64,000 nucleotides of DNA from JANQOZ01 sp045106555 (GCA_045106555.1 JBGCET010000044.1:1-64000); one strand, 5' to 3'; positions 1-8,183 are shown, counted from the stretch's first letter. The notes: generated from the sequence alone by a model not told the origin. Translations and numbers: made by a program.

Positions 1-2
1 GC

Positions 3-1535
3 TTGTCGGACCTGCGGCCTGGCAATGGCCGGCTGGATTTTGGTGATCTACTGAACGCCGTTGGTGATTATCTCGACCGTGATGCCGGCACCGCCGTGGT
101 GCATTTGGTCAGCGACTTTCAGTCCAGTGCAATGCCCGCGCAATTTTCTCGCGTAGTACCTCGGGCTCCTTATACCCTCAAGCTGCACCCGGTGGACGCC
201 AGCGCTGACAACCCTCGAATGACCTCGGTACAAATGGACGGCAATGAAATGGTGGTGTTCGCCGAGGACACGCAACCCGGTACGTCATTGATCATTAACC
301 TCAGCGACCAACCTGAGCGCTCCGTACCGCTGGCAGATAGCGCAGCTCCGACCCGTGTTGTACTCGACCTGCTACCCCAACAAAACCCGCTTAAGGTGTC
401 CCTGGGAAACCAAGCCGACAACGATGACCTGGCGGTGGACGATACGTACCATTTGCTGGTGGACCGTTCGCCGAAGCAGCAAATCCTGGCGCTAACCGCT
501 AGCGACCGCGGCGTCAATCCGTATCTTGCCAGTGCGTTGAGCGCAGTGAGCGAACAGGTTGAACTCAGGGGCGAGTCGGTGGCGAACTTTGATCCTCGTC
601 GATTGAGTCGTCACCGCTGGCTGGTGATCGACGACCTGGGAGCTCTCAGCGCGGAGGTTTCTGATGCGCTCGCCGATTGGGCGCGCGCTGGCGGTCGGGT
701 GCTGGCAGGAGTGGGTGAACTTGCCGAAAATAGTGCTCGTATTCCCCTGACGGGTCATCGCTTGACCGACGGCGTCGTGAACGGGGGTGTATTGGCCGAA
801 TCGACGCCTGAGCAGTCCGTTAGCGGGGTCGCAGTGGGACATCCATTACTGGACCCGCGCCTGGCGTTTCAAGACATTCAGGTTGCGCAATTGCTCCCAT
901 TAGAGGCCCTGGATGACGATCAGCCTTTGTTGTGGCTGGAAGACGGTACGCCGTTGCTGCTTGAGCACACCTTGGGCGAGGGATTAGTGCTGTTGATTAA
1001 CGGCGGCTTTGACCGAGCGTTCAACAGCTGGCCAACCCAGGCCTCGTTTGTCCCTTTTGTGGGCGCGGCGGTGGACTACCTGTCCGGCTACCAGGCCCTG
1101 TCGGCCCAGCGGCTGGCCGGGGAAACACTGGTGTTGCCCGACAACGACGCGGTGAGTTTTGAGCTGATGGCGCCGAATGCGGCGGGCGCTCTGTTTGGCA
1201 CCAAGGTGTCTGCGGCTGGGGTTCGACTTGATCAAACCGGCTTTTATTCGCTGCATGGCAGTGACGACACCGTGACCCAGATTGCGGTCAACGTTGATCC
1301 TCGAGAATCGGACCTGCGGCCGCTGGATGGGCCAACGTTCGAACGTTGGGAGCAGTCGTTGGCCCGCCGCGAAGCGTTGAGCCCTGCTGACAATGTGCCG
1401 GACGAGGAGCTAGCGGTTAGCGACGCGTATGCCGATGAAAGCAATCCGCTGGCCGTCTGGCTGCTGGCCGCACTGCTGTTGCTGGTGCTGGCAGAGTCGG
1501 TGACCGGTAATGTGGCAATGAGGAATGTGTCATGA
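3..1535 (+). CDS. BatA-like membrane protein, C-terminal part (5' truncated by window edge)
   Basis: The reading frame is open to the window start, so the N-terminus (expected to carry membrane helices and a vWA-like region) is missing. What remains is a long periplasmic-type region without Cys pairs. It contains a ThuA/glutamine-amidotransferase-like stretch around residues 195-260 (a run RWLVIDD followed by GGRVLAGVG), and ends in one hydrophobic helix at about residues 483-500 followed by a short tail. This matches the general build of BatA/aerotolerance-type proteins that sit beside MoxR/DUF58 and DUF4175 genes. It overlaps the next gene by 4 bp (ATGA), so the two are probably translationally coupled. 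The family call rests on architecture and neighbour, not on a diagnostic motif. Confidence 0.6.
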   Translation: MSDLRPGNGRLDFGDLLNAVGDYLDRDAGTAVVHLVSDFQSSAMPAQFSRVVPRAPYTLKLHPVDASADNPRMTSVQMDGNEMVVFAEDTQPGTSLIINLSDQPERSVPLADSAAPTRVVLDLLPQQNPLKVSLGNQADNDDLAVDDTYHLLVDRSPKQQILALTASDRGVNPYLASALSAVSEQVELRGESVANFDPRRLSRHRWLVIDDLGALSAEVSDALADWARAGGRVLAGVGELAENSARIPLTGHRLTDGVVNGGVLAESTPEQSVSGVAVGHPLLDPRLAFQDIQVAQLLPLEALDDDQPLLWLEDGTPLLLEHTLGEGLVLLINGGFDRAFNSWPTQASFVPFVGAAVDYLSGYQALSAQRLAGETLVLPDNDAVSFELMAPNAAGALFGTKVSAAGVRLDQTGFYSLHGSDDTVTQIAVNVDPRESDLRPLDGPTFERWEQSLARREALSPADNVPDEELAVSDAYADESNPLAVWLLAALLLLVLAESVTGNVAMRNVS

Positions 1536-4500
1536 GCCAACAAACACTCAGTCAATATCTCAAGCGCTTTGCGCGGCGCCAACGGATCCGTCAGCGCAAT
1601 GATGGGCTCGCGATTGTGGCGGCTGTGGCGCTGGGGTTTTCACTGTTGGCAGCGCTGTGGTTGATTCGCCACGGATTTCCAAAAGACCAGGTGGGTCTAC
1701 TACGAATCACCGGTGCTGGAGTGCTTGTTGCCCTAGGTTACTTTTTCTTGTGGCGTCCCCTTCGCCGCAAGACCAGCGACCAAAGACGTGCCCAGGAACT
1801 GGAGACGCGGGCCCCCTTTGACGGCCGACTTAACACCTGGGCGGGTACTGCGCCCAACAATCCGCTCAGGCCCCTACTGGCCGAAGATGCACTGGGTATC
1901 GCCCAGTCCCATCCGCCAGAACAGCTATTACCTCGTGGTCGACTGAATTGGCCGGCCGCCGCCGCCAGCATCTGTACGTTGGCGTTAGCGGCTTTACTGA
2001 TTGCTGGGCCTGGCCTGTGGGGCTACGGACTGCGCCACCTGTGGGCGGGTTGGTTGATCCCCGACCTCCTGCCGCCCCAGTCGTTAGTCGTCACGCCTGG
2101 GGATACTCTGGTTCGACGAGGCGGCCGCCTGATCGTAAACGCCAGCGCGCGGGGGTTCGCTCCGGGCGCAGCCGAAGTGTTTGCCCGTCGGGGTGACGGG
2201 CAATGGCAGTCAACGTCGATGCGGTTGTCAGCCAGCACTGGGGCCGACGACGAGACGGAACCGACGGCCGACGATGCGCAAGCGGCCAGCGCGGAATTTG
2301 GCTTCACGTTTCCAGCCGTGCGCCAGCCGCTGGAATATTACGTGCAGGCCGGTGAGGTGCGCAGCCCAACGTATACAGCCGAGGTCATTGCGCTGCCGCG
2401 AATAACCGATTTCGCGATGACCTACACCTATCCTCAATGGACTCGTCGAGAGCCCCGAGAGGTGCGCCCTGGGGGCGATATTCGGGCCATTGCTGGCACT
2501 GAAGTCGCGTTGGCGGTCACTACCGATTCACCGCTGCCGGGCGCTGCCATTGTGGTTGCTGGCGCGTCAACGGCAATGACGTTGGAAGCGAACGTGGCGT
2601 CGGGCACTCTGACGGTACGTGAGGACGACCGCTACTACCTGGCCGCTGTGGTGGGTGGCGATGAGGTTCGGTTGACCGACGACTTTCTTATTCGGGCGCT
2701 GGAAGACCAGGCGCCCGCCTTGAGCTTTGCCACGCCGGCGCGGGATGTAGACGCCCATGCTATTGAGGAGGTGGCGCTCACGGTGCGCGCTGAAGACGAC
2801 TTTGGCCTGAACAACATCACCCTGCACGTGGCGGTTAACGGCGGCGAATTTATTGCCAAACCGCTTCTGGCCGAAGGTGTTGTGCCTGACGGACAAAGCT
2901 CCGCGGACGAGCCGCCCGCGGCGGACCTGAGGCTGGATCACCTGTTGATGCTGGAAGACCTGGCCGGTCAGGGATACCTGATGCCTGGTGATGTGGTGTC
3001 TTACTACGCTAGCGCCACTGACCGTGAGAGCGATGCGGAGTCTGACCTGTTTTTCATCAGCATTAAGCCGTTCGACCGACGCATTTCTCAGTCCCAGGCG
3101 TCCGGCGGACAGCAGTCCGGCGGCCCTCAGGATGAAATCTCTCAACGTCAGCGCGAGATCATCCTGTCTACCTGGAATCTGCGCAAAAAGCGCCGCCAGT
3201 CTGATGCAGACGCCAGCGCTGTGCAGGAATCTTTCGACGACAAAGCCACGCTGCTGGCTGACCTTCAGGCAACCTTGGCCGGTCAAGCCAATACACTTGC
3301 TGAGCGCGCTCGCGCCCGTGAACTGGGCAACAATGGAGACATCTCCCGCTACATCGGCCACCTGGATGACGCGGTGGAGGCGATGGGGCCGGCCATTGAG
3401 CAGCTAAAGCTTGGCGACTTTGAACTGGCAATGGCACCCGAGCAGGAAGCGCTTCAGCACCTGCTGCGGGCAGAATCGGTGTTTACCGATATTGAAGTGA
3501 CCACCAGCGCCAACCCGTCGGGTGGCTCAGGCTCGGGCAGCGACTTGGCGGAGATGATGGAGCTGGAGCTGGATCTTGAGAAGAACCAGTACGAAACGGC
3601 CAGCCAGGCGTCACCGGAGCAGTCGGGTGACAGCGTCGACGAAACGCTGGATGCGCTGGAAGATCTGGCGCGCCGGCAGCAGGCGTTGGCCGATGGCCTC
3701 AGCGGCAGCAGTGCGCCTACGCCGGCTCAGCGCTGGCAGCAGGAAAAACTCAAGCGCGAGGTGGAAGAGCTGCTGGAAGAGCTGCAGCGAAATGGCCAAA
3801 GCAGCCAAAGCGCTGAGCAGCAGTCCAGCCAGGGCCAGTCTAGTCAGAATCAGTCTAACGAGTCTTCGAGCTCTGAGAGATCTGAACAGTCGCAGGATCT
3901 TACCCGTGAAGAGCTGGCTGAGCGCCTGGCGGAAGCGGCCAAAGCGATGGAACAGTTGGCTCAGTCCGGGGCTCAGGAGTCAGGTGGCGATAGTCCAGGA
4001 GACGACCAGTCCCCTGGTCAGCAACGGGGTCAGCAACCAGGCCAACAACCAGGTCAGCAAGCAGGACAACAACCGGGTCAGCGACAAGGCCAGCAGCAGG
4101 GCCAAAATCGCCAGCCGGGTCAAACCGGCAGTGAAACATTTGCCCAAGGGGCGGGTGGCGGGCAAGGTCAGAATAACCCGTCCGGCGAAAGCGCCGCCCA
4201 GGCAGCCAACAACGCGCTGGCCCAGCTAAGGGCAGCAGCGGATGCGGCAGCTCAGCAGCAGGCCCAATCCATGGAGGACGCGTTTGGTGATCTGGCACAG
4301 CGCGCCGAGGCGTTATTGGATGAACAAGCCGCCCTGGCACAAACCCTGGACGACGCCCTGGCCGAGGCGATGAAAAATCGCCCAAGCCCCAGTTTGCCCT
4401 CAGACAATGGTCGCCCCCAATCGGGCCTCACGCCGACGCAGGAATACGATCTTGGCCGTCAGAAACGGGAGCTGGGCAAATCGCTGCAGGCCCTACAGCA

Positions 4501-5422
4501 AGACATGCTGGAAGCGGCCCGGGATTACGAGGATGCCTCCCTTGAGGGCAGCCAGGCGCTGCGCGAAGGCGTTGCTGACCTGGACCGTTCAGAGGCCATC
4601 GTGAGACTGGGTATGGCGGCGGAATATATCGAATACGGCGCTGCGGCTTACATCGTGTCCACGGAAGATCTGGTGACCGACGCCATGCGTCGCTTGAGTG
4701 AAAACGCCGCCGATGCCCAGCGACGCGCATCCCGCTCAGCTCAGGCCGGTCGCGGTGCGATGGAGGAGGCGTTGGCCGAACTCAGCCGTCTGCGTCGGGA
4801 TCTGCAAACCTTGGCTCAGGGTGAGCCTACGTCGGGTAGCGGGCAACCAGGTCAGCAGCCAGGCCAACAACCAGGCGAACAACCGGGTAATCCATCTGGG
4901 CCCGCTGGAGAAGGTCAGGATGGCGCCGGCGGCCAGCCAGGCCAAAACCCGGATGCCACGGGTGGCAACTCCAGCATTAACGGGCGCGGCACCGGCACGG
5001 CGGCCGCTGGTGCCACGTTTGAGCCGCGACGGGTTAGTGAGGCACTGCGACCTTTGCAGGCCCAACAAGCGATCAATGACCGCGCCGACGATGTGGCCGA
5101 TATGCTCGACGATGCGCTGCCATCTCTGGCGGGGCGTAAGGTGTCTGAGGAAGAACTCCGGGAGCTTAGAGCGCTGCTGGGCGATTTTGATCTGGCAGCA
5201 CTTTCCGGTAATCCTACTTTGCTGGACGCTGAGCTGGCCCGCCTGCTGCGGCTAACGGAAAACCTTGAAATTGGCGTCCGCGCGGCGGCCGGGGCGGCGC
5301 AGCGCAGTTCGGTGCGCGCTGAAGCACCGCGCCAGGTTAGCGTGGAGTACCGAGATGCCGTTAGCGATTATTACCGTCGTCTGAGTGAGCTCAAAGCGCA
5401 ATCCGGCGAGAGCCCGCCCTAA
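1532..5422 (+). CDS. DUF4175-like giant membrane-anchored protein with Gln/Gly/Pro repeats
   Basis: The 1296-residue protein begins with two or three hydrophobic helices (about residues 26-75 and 140-170). A periplasmic beta-rich region with Ig-like segments follows (about 180-510), and then long alpha-helical coiled-coil stretches. Two low-complexity blocks rich in GQQPGQQ units lie at about residues 825-870 and 1095-1145, separated by a charged helical region. Its order of domains resembles DUF4175 proteins, which are usually encoded next to BatA-like proteins, as here. Function is unknown; a role in cell-envelope assembly or stress is only an inference. ATG overlaps the stop of the upstream gene. 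Many long opposite-strand frames here are produced by the repeats and are not genes. Confidence 0.65.
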   Translation: MSQQTLSQYLKRFARRQRIRQRNDGLAIVAAVALGFSLLAALWLIRHGFPKDQVGLLRITGAGVLVALGYFFLWRPLRRKTSDQRRAQELETRAPFDGRLNTWAGTAPNNPLRPLLAEDALGIAQSHPPEQLLPRGRLNWPAAAASICTLALAALLIAGPGLWGYGLRHLWAGWLIPDLLPPQSLVVTPGDTLVRRGGRLIVNASARGFAPGAAEVFARRGDGQWQSTSMRLSASTGADDETEPTADDAQAASAEFGFTFPAVRQPLEYYVQAGEVRSPTYTAEVIALPRITDFAMTYTYPQWTRREPREVRPGGDIRAIAGTEVALAVTTDSPLPGAAIVVAGASTAMTLEANVASGTLTVREDDRYYLAAVVGGDEVRLTDDFLIRALEDQAPALSFATPARDVDAHAIEEVALTVRAEDDFGLNNITLHVAVNGGEFIAKPLLAEGVVPDGQSSADEPPAADLRLDHLLMLEDLAGQGYLMPGDVVSYYASATDRESDAESDLFFISIKPFDRRISQSQASGGQQSGGPQDEISQRQREIILSTWNLRKKRRQSDADASAVQESFDDKATLLADLQATLAGQANTLAERARARELGNNGDISRYIGHLDDAVEAMGPAIEQLKLGDFELAMAPEQEALQHLLRAESVFTDIEVTTSANPSGGSGSGSDLAEMMELELDLEKNQYETASQASPEQSGDSVDETLDALEDLARRQQALADGLSGSSAPTPAQRWQQEKLKREVEELLEELQRNGQSSQSAEQQSSQGQSSQNQSNESSSSERSEQSQDLTREELAERLAEAAKAMEQLAQSGAQESGGDSPGDDQSPGQQRGQQPGQQPGQQAGQQPGQRQGQQQGQNRQPGQTGSETFAQGAGGGQGQNNPSGESAAQAANNALAQLRAAADAAAQQQAQSMEDAFGDLAQRAEALLDEQAALAQTLDDALAEAMKNRPSPSLPSDNGRPQSGLTPTQEYDLGRQKRELGKSLQALQQDMLEAARDYEDASLEGSQALREGVADLDRSEAIVRLGMAAEYIEYGAAAYIVSTEDLVTDAMRRLSENAADAQRRASRSAQAGRGAMEEALAELSRLRRDLQTLAQGEPTSGSGQPGQQPGQQPGEQPGNPSGPAGEGQDGAGGQPGQNPDATGGNSSINGRGTGTAAAGATFEPRRVSEALRPLQAQQAINDRADDVADMLDDALPSLAGRKVSEEELRELRALLGDFDLAALSGNPTLLDAELARLLRLTENLEIGVRAAAGAAQRSSVRAEAPRQVSVEYRDAVSDYYRRLSELKAQSGESPP

Positions 5423-5485
5423 TCATATGTAACCTTTTGCCGGCAGTGGTTCTATAAGCCCGTATCACAACCACAGGATCACACT

Positions 5486-6460
5486 ATGGCTTTTGCCGAT
5501 TTTTTCCATCTTCCCGCTCGACCGGCGCGCTTATTTGCGCCTGCCGCCTTGTCTGCCGCAGTGCTATTTGGCGGCACACACGCTTTAGCCCAAGACTCAG
5601 CGTACCTGATTGATCTGGCCCAGAGCGACCTGCCCGCAGATGCGCAATGGTATGTGCATGCCAATGTGGACGGCCTGCGGCGGTCGGAGCTGCTTGCACC
5701 GCTTTATGACGAAAGTCTGGGCGAGGCGTTTGAGGACATCGCGGACGACACCGGGCTGGACTTAAGCGAAGAGCTGATGGCGGTTACCGCTTTTGGATCC
5801 AACGACCAGCCTGATTCGGCCACGGTGGTGCTTCACGGTCTCAGCGAAGCGGCCCAAGTGGCTATCATGGACGTGCTGGTGGAACACGTTGAGGTGCTGG
5901 AGATGGATTACGCCGGCGTCAGCTACTTCCAGCTTAGCGGAGACGGTGAAAAGAAGTCGCGGGTCAATCTTGATCGACCTTTCATGCTGAGTTTTGGCCC
6001 TGATCAAACCTTGATTACGGGAGATCTCACAAGTCTCCAGCAATTCATCGACGCGGGTTCCCGAATGGCGGGCGGTGATGGTCCCGCGGCAGCGGGTGCG
6101 CTGTTGGTGATGCGAGCCAATCAATCGCTCATGCAGGGCGGAATGAATCCGGGCCGGATGAGCCGAGGTCCCTTTGATTCATCGATGATGGAAAACATTG
6201 ATCAGCTGGGCGGCGTGATTTCTGAGTCCGCAGCCGGTTTGAATATCTTCGCTAAGGTTTACACTCGAGATGATGCGACCGCCAGCTACGTACACAATAT
6301 AGTTCAGGGGTTGCTGTCACTGAAAGCTCTGGATTCAGGCAGCGATCCGAACATCAACACGCTGATCAACTCTCTGTCGATTACCAGCGATGGCCCGGAG
6401 GTGACTCTGGATTTGACCATTCCGCCAGAGCTGGCGGCTGACCTGGCTGACGGTATTTAG
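5486..6460 (+). CDS. Exported protein of unknown function
   Basis: The 324-residue protein starts with a signal peptide of about 36 residues: an Arg-containing n-region, a hydrophobic core, and a cleavage site after HALA. The mature part has no Cys pair and no motif I recognise. It contains a segment rich in Gly/Met (about 205-235) and alternating beta/helix character. It lies 63 bp after the DUF4175-like gene and 42 bp before the sigma factor, all on one strand, so it may belong to the same transcription unit. It is in the same frame as the sigma gene, separated only by a TAG stop. The product could be a substrate or sensor for the following sigma/anti-sigma pair, but nothing in the sequence proves it. 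Confidence 0.7.
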   Translation: MAFADFFHLPARPARLFAPAALSAAVLFGGTHALAQDSAYLIDLAQSDLPADAQWYVHANVDGLRRSELLAPLYDESLGEAFEDIADDTGLDLSEELMAVTAFGSNDQPDSATVVLHGLSEAAQVAIMDVLVEHVEVLEMDYAGVSYFQLSGDGEKKSRVNLDRPFMLSFGPDQTLITGDLTSLQQFIDAGSRMAGGDGPAAAGALLVMRANQSLMQGGMNPGRMSRGPFDSSMMENIDQLGGVISESAAGLNIFAKVYTRDDATASYVHNIVQGLLSLKALDSGSDPNINTLINSLSITSDGPEVTLDLTIPPELAADLADGI

Positions 6461-6502
6461 GATCTGTCCGGTCCCTCCAAGACGCCCACCGACGAAACAC
6501 TG

Positions 6503-7009
6503 ATGGCCGCTAGCTGCCAGGGTGATCAAAGGGCGTTTGAACAATTGGTATTGCGCCATGAGACGGCGCTTTACCGCTTTATGAATGCCCGACTGGGCCA
6601 TCGCGCTGACGCCCAGGATGTGCTGCAGGAGGCGTTTGCCTCAGCCTGGCGCTACCGAAAAAGCTATCGGTCCAAGTGGCGCTTCAGCACCTGGCTTTAC
6701 CGCATTGCGCTGCGTCACGGTCACCGTCAGCGCAGCCGCCAGCGTCCTTCGGTTGATCTTGACGACGCGCAGCTGAGCGCACCCAGCGGGCAGGATCCGT
6801 CCAACCAGGATGTCTGGGACCATGCCCGCAACCATCTATCCGCCGCGGCGTTCAACACCGTGTGGCTGCACTACCATGAGCAATGGCAGCTCAGCGAAAT
6901 AGCCACCTGCCTTGGTCGTCCGGTAAGCTGGGTAAAAGTCACCCTGTTCCGCGCCCGAAAAAAACTCGCCGGCGTGCTAAACCCCGATGACTATGGATTG
7001 AGACCATGA
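6503..7009 (+). CDS. ECF-type RNA polymerase sigma factor
   Basis: The 168-residue protein has the two expected domains. Sigma-2 (about residues 8-75) has the DAQDVLQEAFASAW helix and the FSTWLYRIA region 2.4-like segment. Sigma-4 (about 110-160) has a helix-turn-helix reading LSEIATCLGRPVSWVK followed by a basic RARKKL helix. It directs RNA polymerase to a small regulon. The next gene starts inside its stop (ATGA overlap) and encodes a one-helix membrane protein, the usual place of an anti-sigma factor. The start is uncertain: codons just upstream read TDETL, which is family-like, but no ATG, GTG or TTG lies between them and the preceding in-frame TAG. Confidence 0.85.
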   Translation: MAASCQGDQRAFEQLVLRHETALYRFMNARLGHRADAQDVLQEAFASAWRYRKSYRSKWRFSTWLYRIALRHGHRQRSRQRPSVDLDDAQLSAPSGQDPSNQDVWDHARNHLSAAAFNTVWLHYHEQWQLSEIATCLGRPVSWVKVTLFRARKKLAGVLNPDDYGLRP

Positions 7010-7479
7010 CCCGTTCGACGACTGCATCAAGAACGACAACCGCTCTGGAGCCTTTGCTGTCATCCAGCCAACGCGGTGACAGCGTCAGCGATGAACTGCA
7101 TAAGAAGGTCATGGCGCGGGTCCACCAAGAACAGTTGCAGGACAGCACCCAATCAGCCCCGGCAAACCGCTGGTTTCCCCGTCAGGCGATACCCGCTCTG
7201 GCATTCTGCGCCGCCGCACTGCTGCTGGCGACGTTTCTACTGAACAACCAAACTCCGGAGCCAGCGGAGAACTCATCAACTGTCATCAGCCAGCCGCCAA
7301 TGTCCGTTGATATCCAGCCTTTCGCGAGTCTACTCGACACCCGCCTGGCCCAACCCCTGGATGCACTCCAGTCGCTAACAGTGGTCAATCCGCTGCAACA
7401 AGAACTGGCCGCCCTGGAATCCGATCTCGATCGTCTAAAGCCTCGCTGGCCCTGGGAAGCCCCGCCCACCGAGGGCTAG
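7006..7479 (+). CDS. Single-pass membrane protein, candidate anti-sigma factor
   Basis: This 157-residue protein has a cytoplasmic N-terminus of about 60 residues with Ser/Thr-rich and helical parts, one transmembrane helix (about 63-80, rich in Ala/Leu), and a periplasmic tail ending in a Pro/Trp-rich stretch. The overlap with the sigma gene (ATGA) suggests coupled translation and equimolar production. It lacks the HxxxCxxC zinc anti-sigma signature, so the anti-sigma role is inferred from position and topology only. The first conserved-apex hairpin begins 17 nt after its stop and may end the transcript. Confidence 0.6.
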   Translation: MTRSTTASRTTTALEPLLSSSQRGDSVSDELHKKVMARVHQEQLQDSTQSAPANRWFPRQAIPALAFCAAALLLATFLLNNQTPEPAENSSTVISQPPMSVDIQPFASLLDTRLAQPLDALQSLTVVNPLQQELAALESDLDRLKPRWPWEAPPTEG

Positions 7480-7496
7480 GTCATTGCACAGTGGTA

Positions 7497-7585
7497 GAGG
7501 GCGCGGACCGAATAACCTCCTCAATCGGAGTTAAACGGACCGAAGGGAGTCATCCGATTGAGGAGGTTATTCGGTCCGCGCCCTC
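7497..7585 (+). repeat. Conserved-apex hairpin, copy 1
   Basis: Left arm 7497-7529 and right arm 7553-7585 are perfectly complementary over 33 bp. The 23-nt loop (7530-7552) contains TAAACGGACCGAAGGGAGTC. The same apex closes three other long hairpins in this window, with largely different arms. The right arm is followed by GGGG and TTTTT, so it could also act as a terminator for the sigma/partner transcript. A 7-bp direct repeat TTGCACA flanks it (7484-7490 and 7593-7599). Confidence 0.9.
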
Positions 7586-7634
7586 GGGGTTTTTGCACAA
7601 GTCTCAGCACCAAACTCGTGGAGTCTGCCCGTCA

Positions 7635-7711
7635 GTGGTGAGCATAGGCCCCTCAAAGGAATGGCTCCCTGCGGTCCGCTTTACTTCCTTTGAGGGGCCT
7701 ATGCTCACCAC
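7635..7711 (-). repeat. Conserved-apex hairpin, copy 2 (inverted relative to copy 1)
   Basis: Arms 7635-7660 and 7686-7711 pair perfectly over 26 bp; the loop is 7661-7685. Read on the minus strand, the loop contains TAAAGCGGACCGCAGGGAGC, closely matching copy 4 and differing from copies 1 and 3 at a few fixed positions. The arms are unrelated to those of copy 1. It lies 49 bp after copy 1 in the opposite orientation. No T-tract follows, so a plain terminator role is less likely. Confidence 0.9.
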
Positions 7712-7790
7712 GGACTAGAACGGTGCCTGGGGTTTGTTGTCGATCTTTGGCTAGAAAAGGATTATCGTAGTCCTGCGCTTTTTACAAAGC

Positions 7791-7884
7791 GTATCCCAAG
7801 GGGTGGTTGGATTGGCTCCAACCTGAGATGCACTGTAGCGAACCCTTAGAACCTGATCCGGTTAGTGCCGGCGTAGGAATGGTC
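7791..7884 (+). promoter_or_regulatory. TPP (thiamine pyrophosphate) riboswitch aptamer
   Basis: The stretch carries the THI-box hallmarks in order: GGGGTG (7800-7805), CTGAGATG (7823-7830), then ACCCTTAGAACCTGATCCGG (7842-7861), TTAGT, CCGGCG and TAGGAAT. These match the conserved helices and the pyrimidine- and pyrophosphate-binding loops of the TPP aptamer. Downstream genes encode thiamine uptake and phosphorylation, which agrees. The normal expression platform should follow at once, but a large nested palindrome begins 2 nt after the aptamer. A small hairpin (CGCTTT/AAAGCG) precedes it at 7776-7791. Confidence 0.93.
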
Positions 7885-7916
7885 AAGTGTCCTGTTTCAT
7901 GTTTCGTTAACTTTCA

Positions 7917-8012
7917 GAGCCCCCTTTAGCGCCAGTAACAAGGCGCGTGGCGCCGGCAATGGCGTGCCCTTGGCAAGCCATGCAACGCGGTTACTGGTGC
8001 TAAAGGGGGCTC
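7917..8012 (+). repeat. Inner hairpin A of the nested palindrome
   Basis: Arms 7917-7939 and 7990-8012 pair over 23 positions with one G-T type difference. The 50-nt apex begins AAGGCGCG (7940-7947) and ends TGCAACGC (7981-7988). Inner hairpin B shows the reverse complement of both ends, with different arms, so A and B are copies of one apex in opposite orientation. Confidence 0.85.
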
Positions 8013-8020
8013 CCGCAGGG

Positions 8021-8117
8021 CGCGCACCACAAGTCCTGGCGCGGCGTTGCACCCCTTGGCCATGGAATGACCATGGCACGGCGGGCCGCGCCTTTCGCCA
8101 GGCCTTGTGGCCACGCG
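8021..8117 (-). repeat. Inner hairpin B of the nested palindrome
   Basis: An imperfect stem joins about 8021-8042 with 8097-8117 (CCACAAG-CCTGGCG against CGCCAGG-CTTGTGG with a few mismatches). The apex begins GCGTTGCA (8044-8051) and ends CGCGCCTT (8087-8094), the reverse complement of the ends of hairpin A. Inside it, GCCATGG-AATGA-CCATGGC forms a further 7-bp hairpin. Confidence 0.75.
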
Positions 8118-8183
8118 CTGAAAGTCAACGAAACATGAAACAGGACACTAGGTCTTGTTTCCCGCCTTTCAATAACCGGCCGC

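Larger units (their letters stand above)
7886..8149. repeat. Outer 32-bp palindrome enclosing two further hairpins (three-way structure)
   Basis: Arms 7886-7917 and 8118-8149 are complementary at 31 of 32 positions. Between them lie two separate hairpins (7917-8012 and 8021-8117), so the single strand can fold as a cloverleaf. The block starts 2 nt after the riboswitch aptamer and ends 91 nt before the receptor start codon, so it occupies the leader of the thiamine operon. Sequence resembling the left arm start (GTCCTGTTTC at 7889) recurs just after the right arm (GTCTTGTTTC at 8152). Confidence 0.88.

Noticed and set aside
2567..3361. A 264-residue minus-strand frame inside the DUF4175-like gene
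   Set aside because: It lies fully within a long gene with clear domain structure and has no start signal or family motif.
7491..7718. A 75-residue frame across conserved-apex hairpins 1 and 2
   Set aside because: It is composed of both hairpin arms and loops, with no plausible start region or protein pattern.
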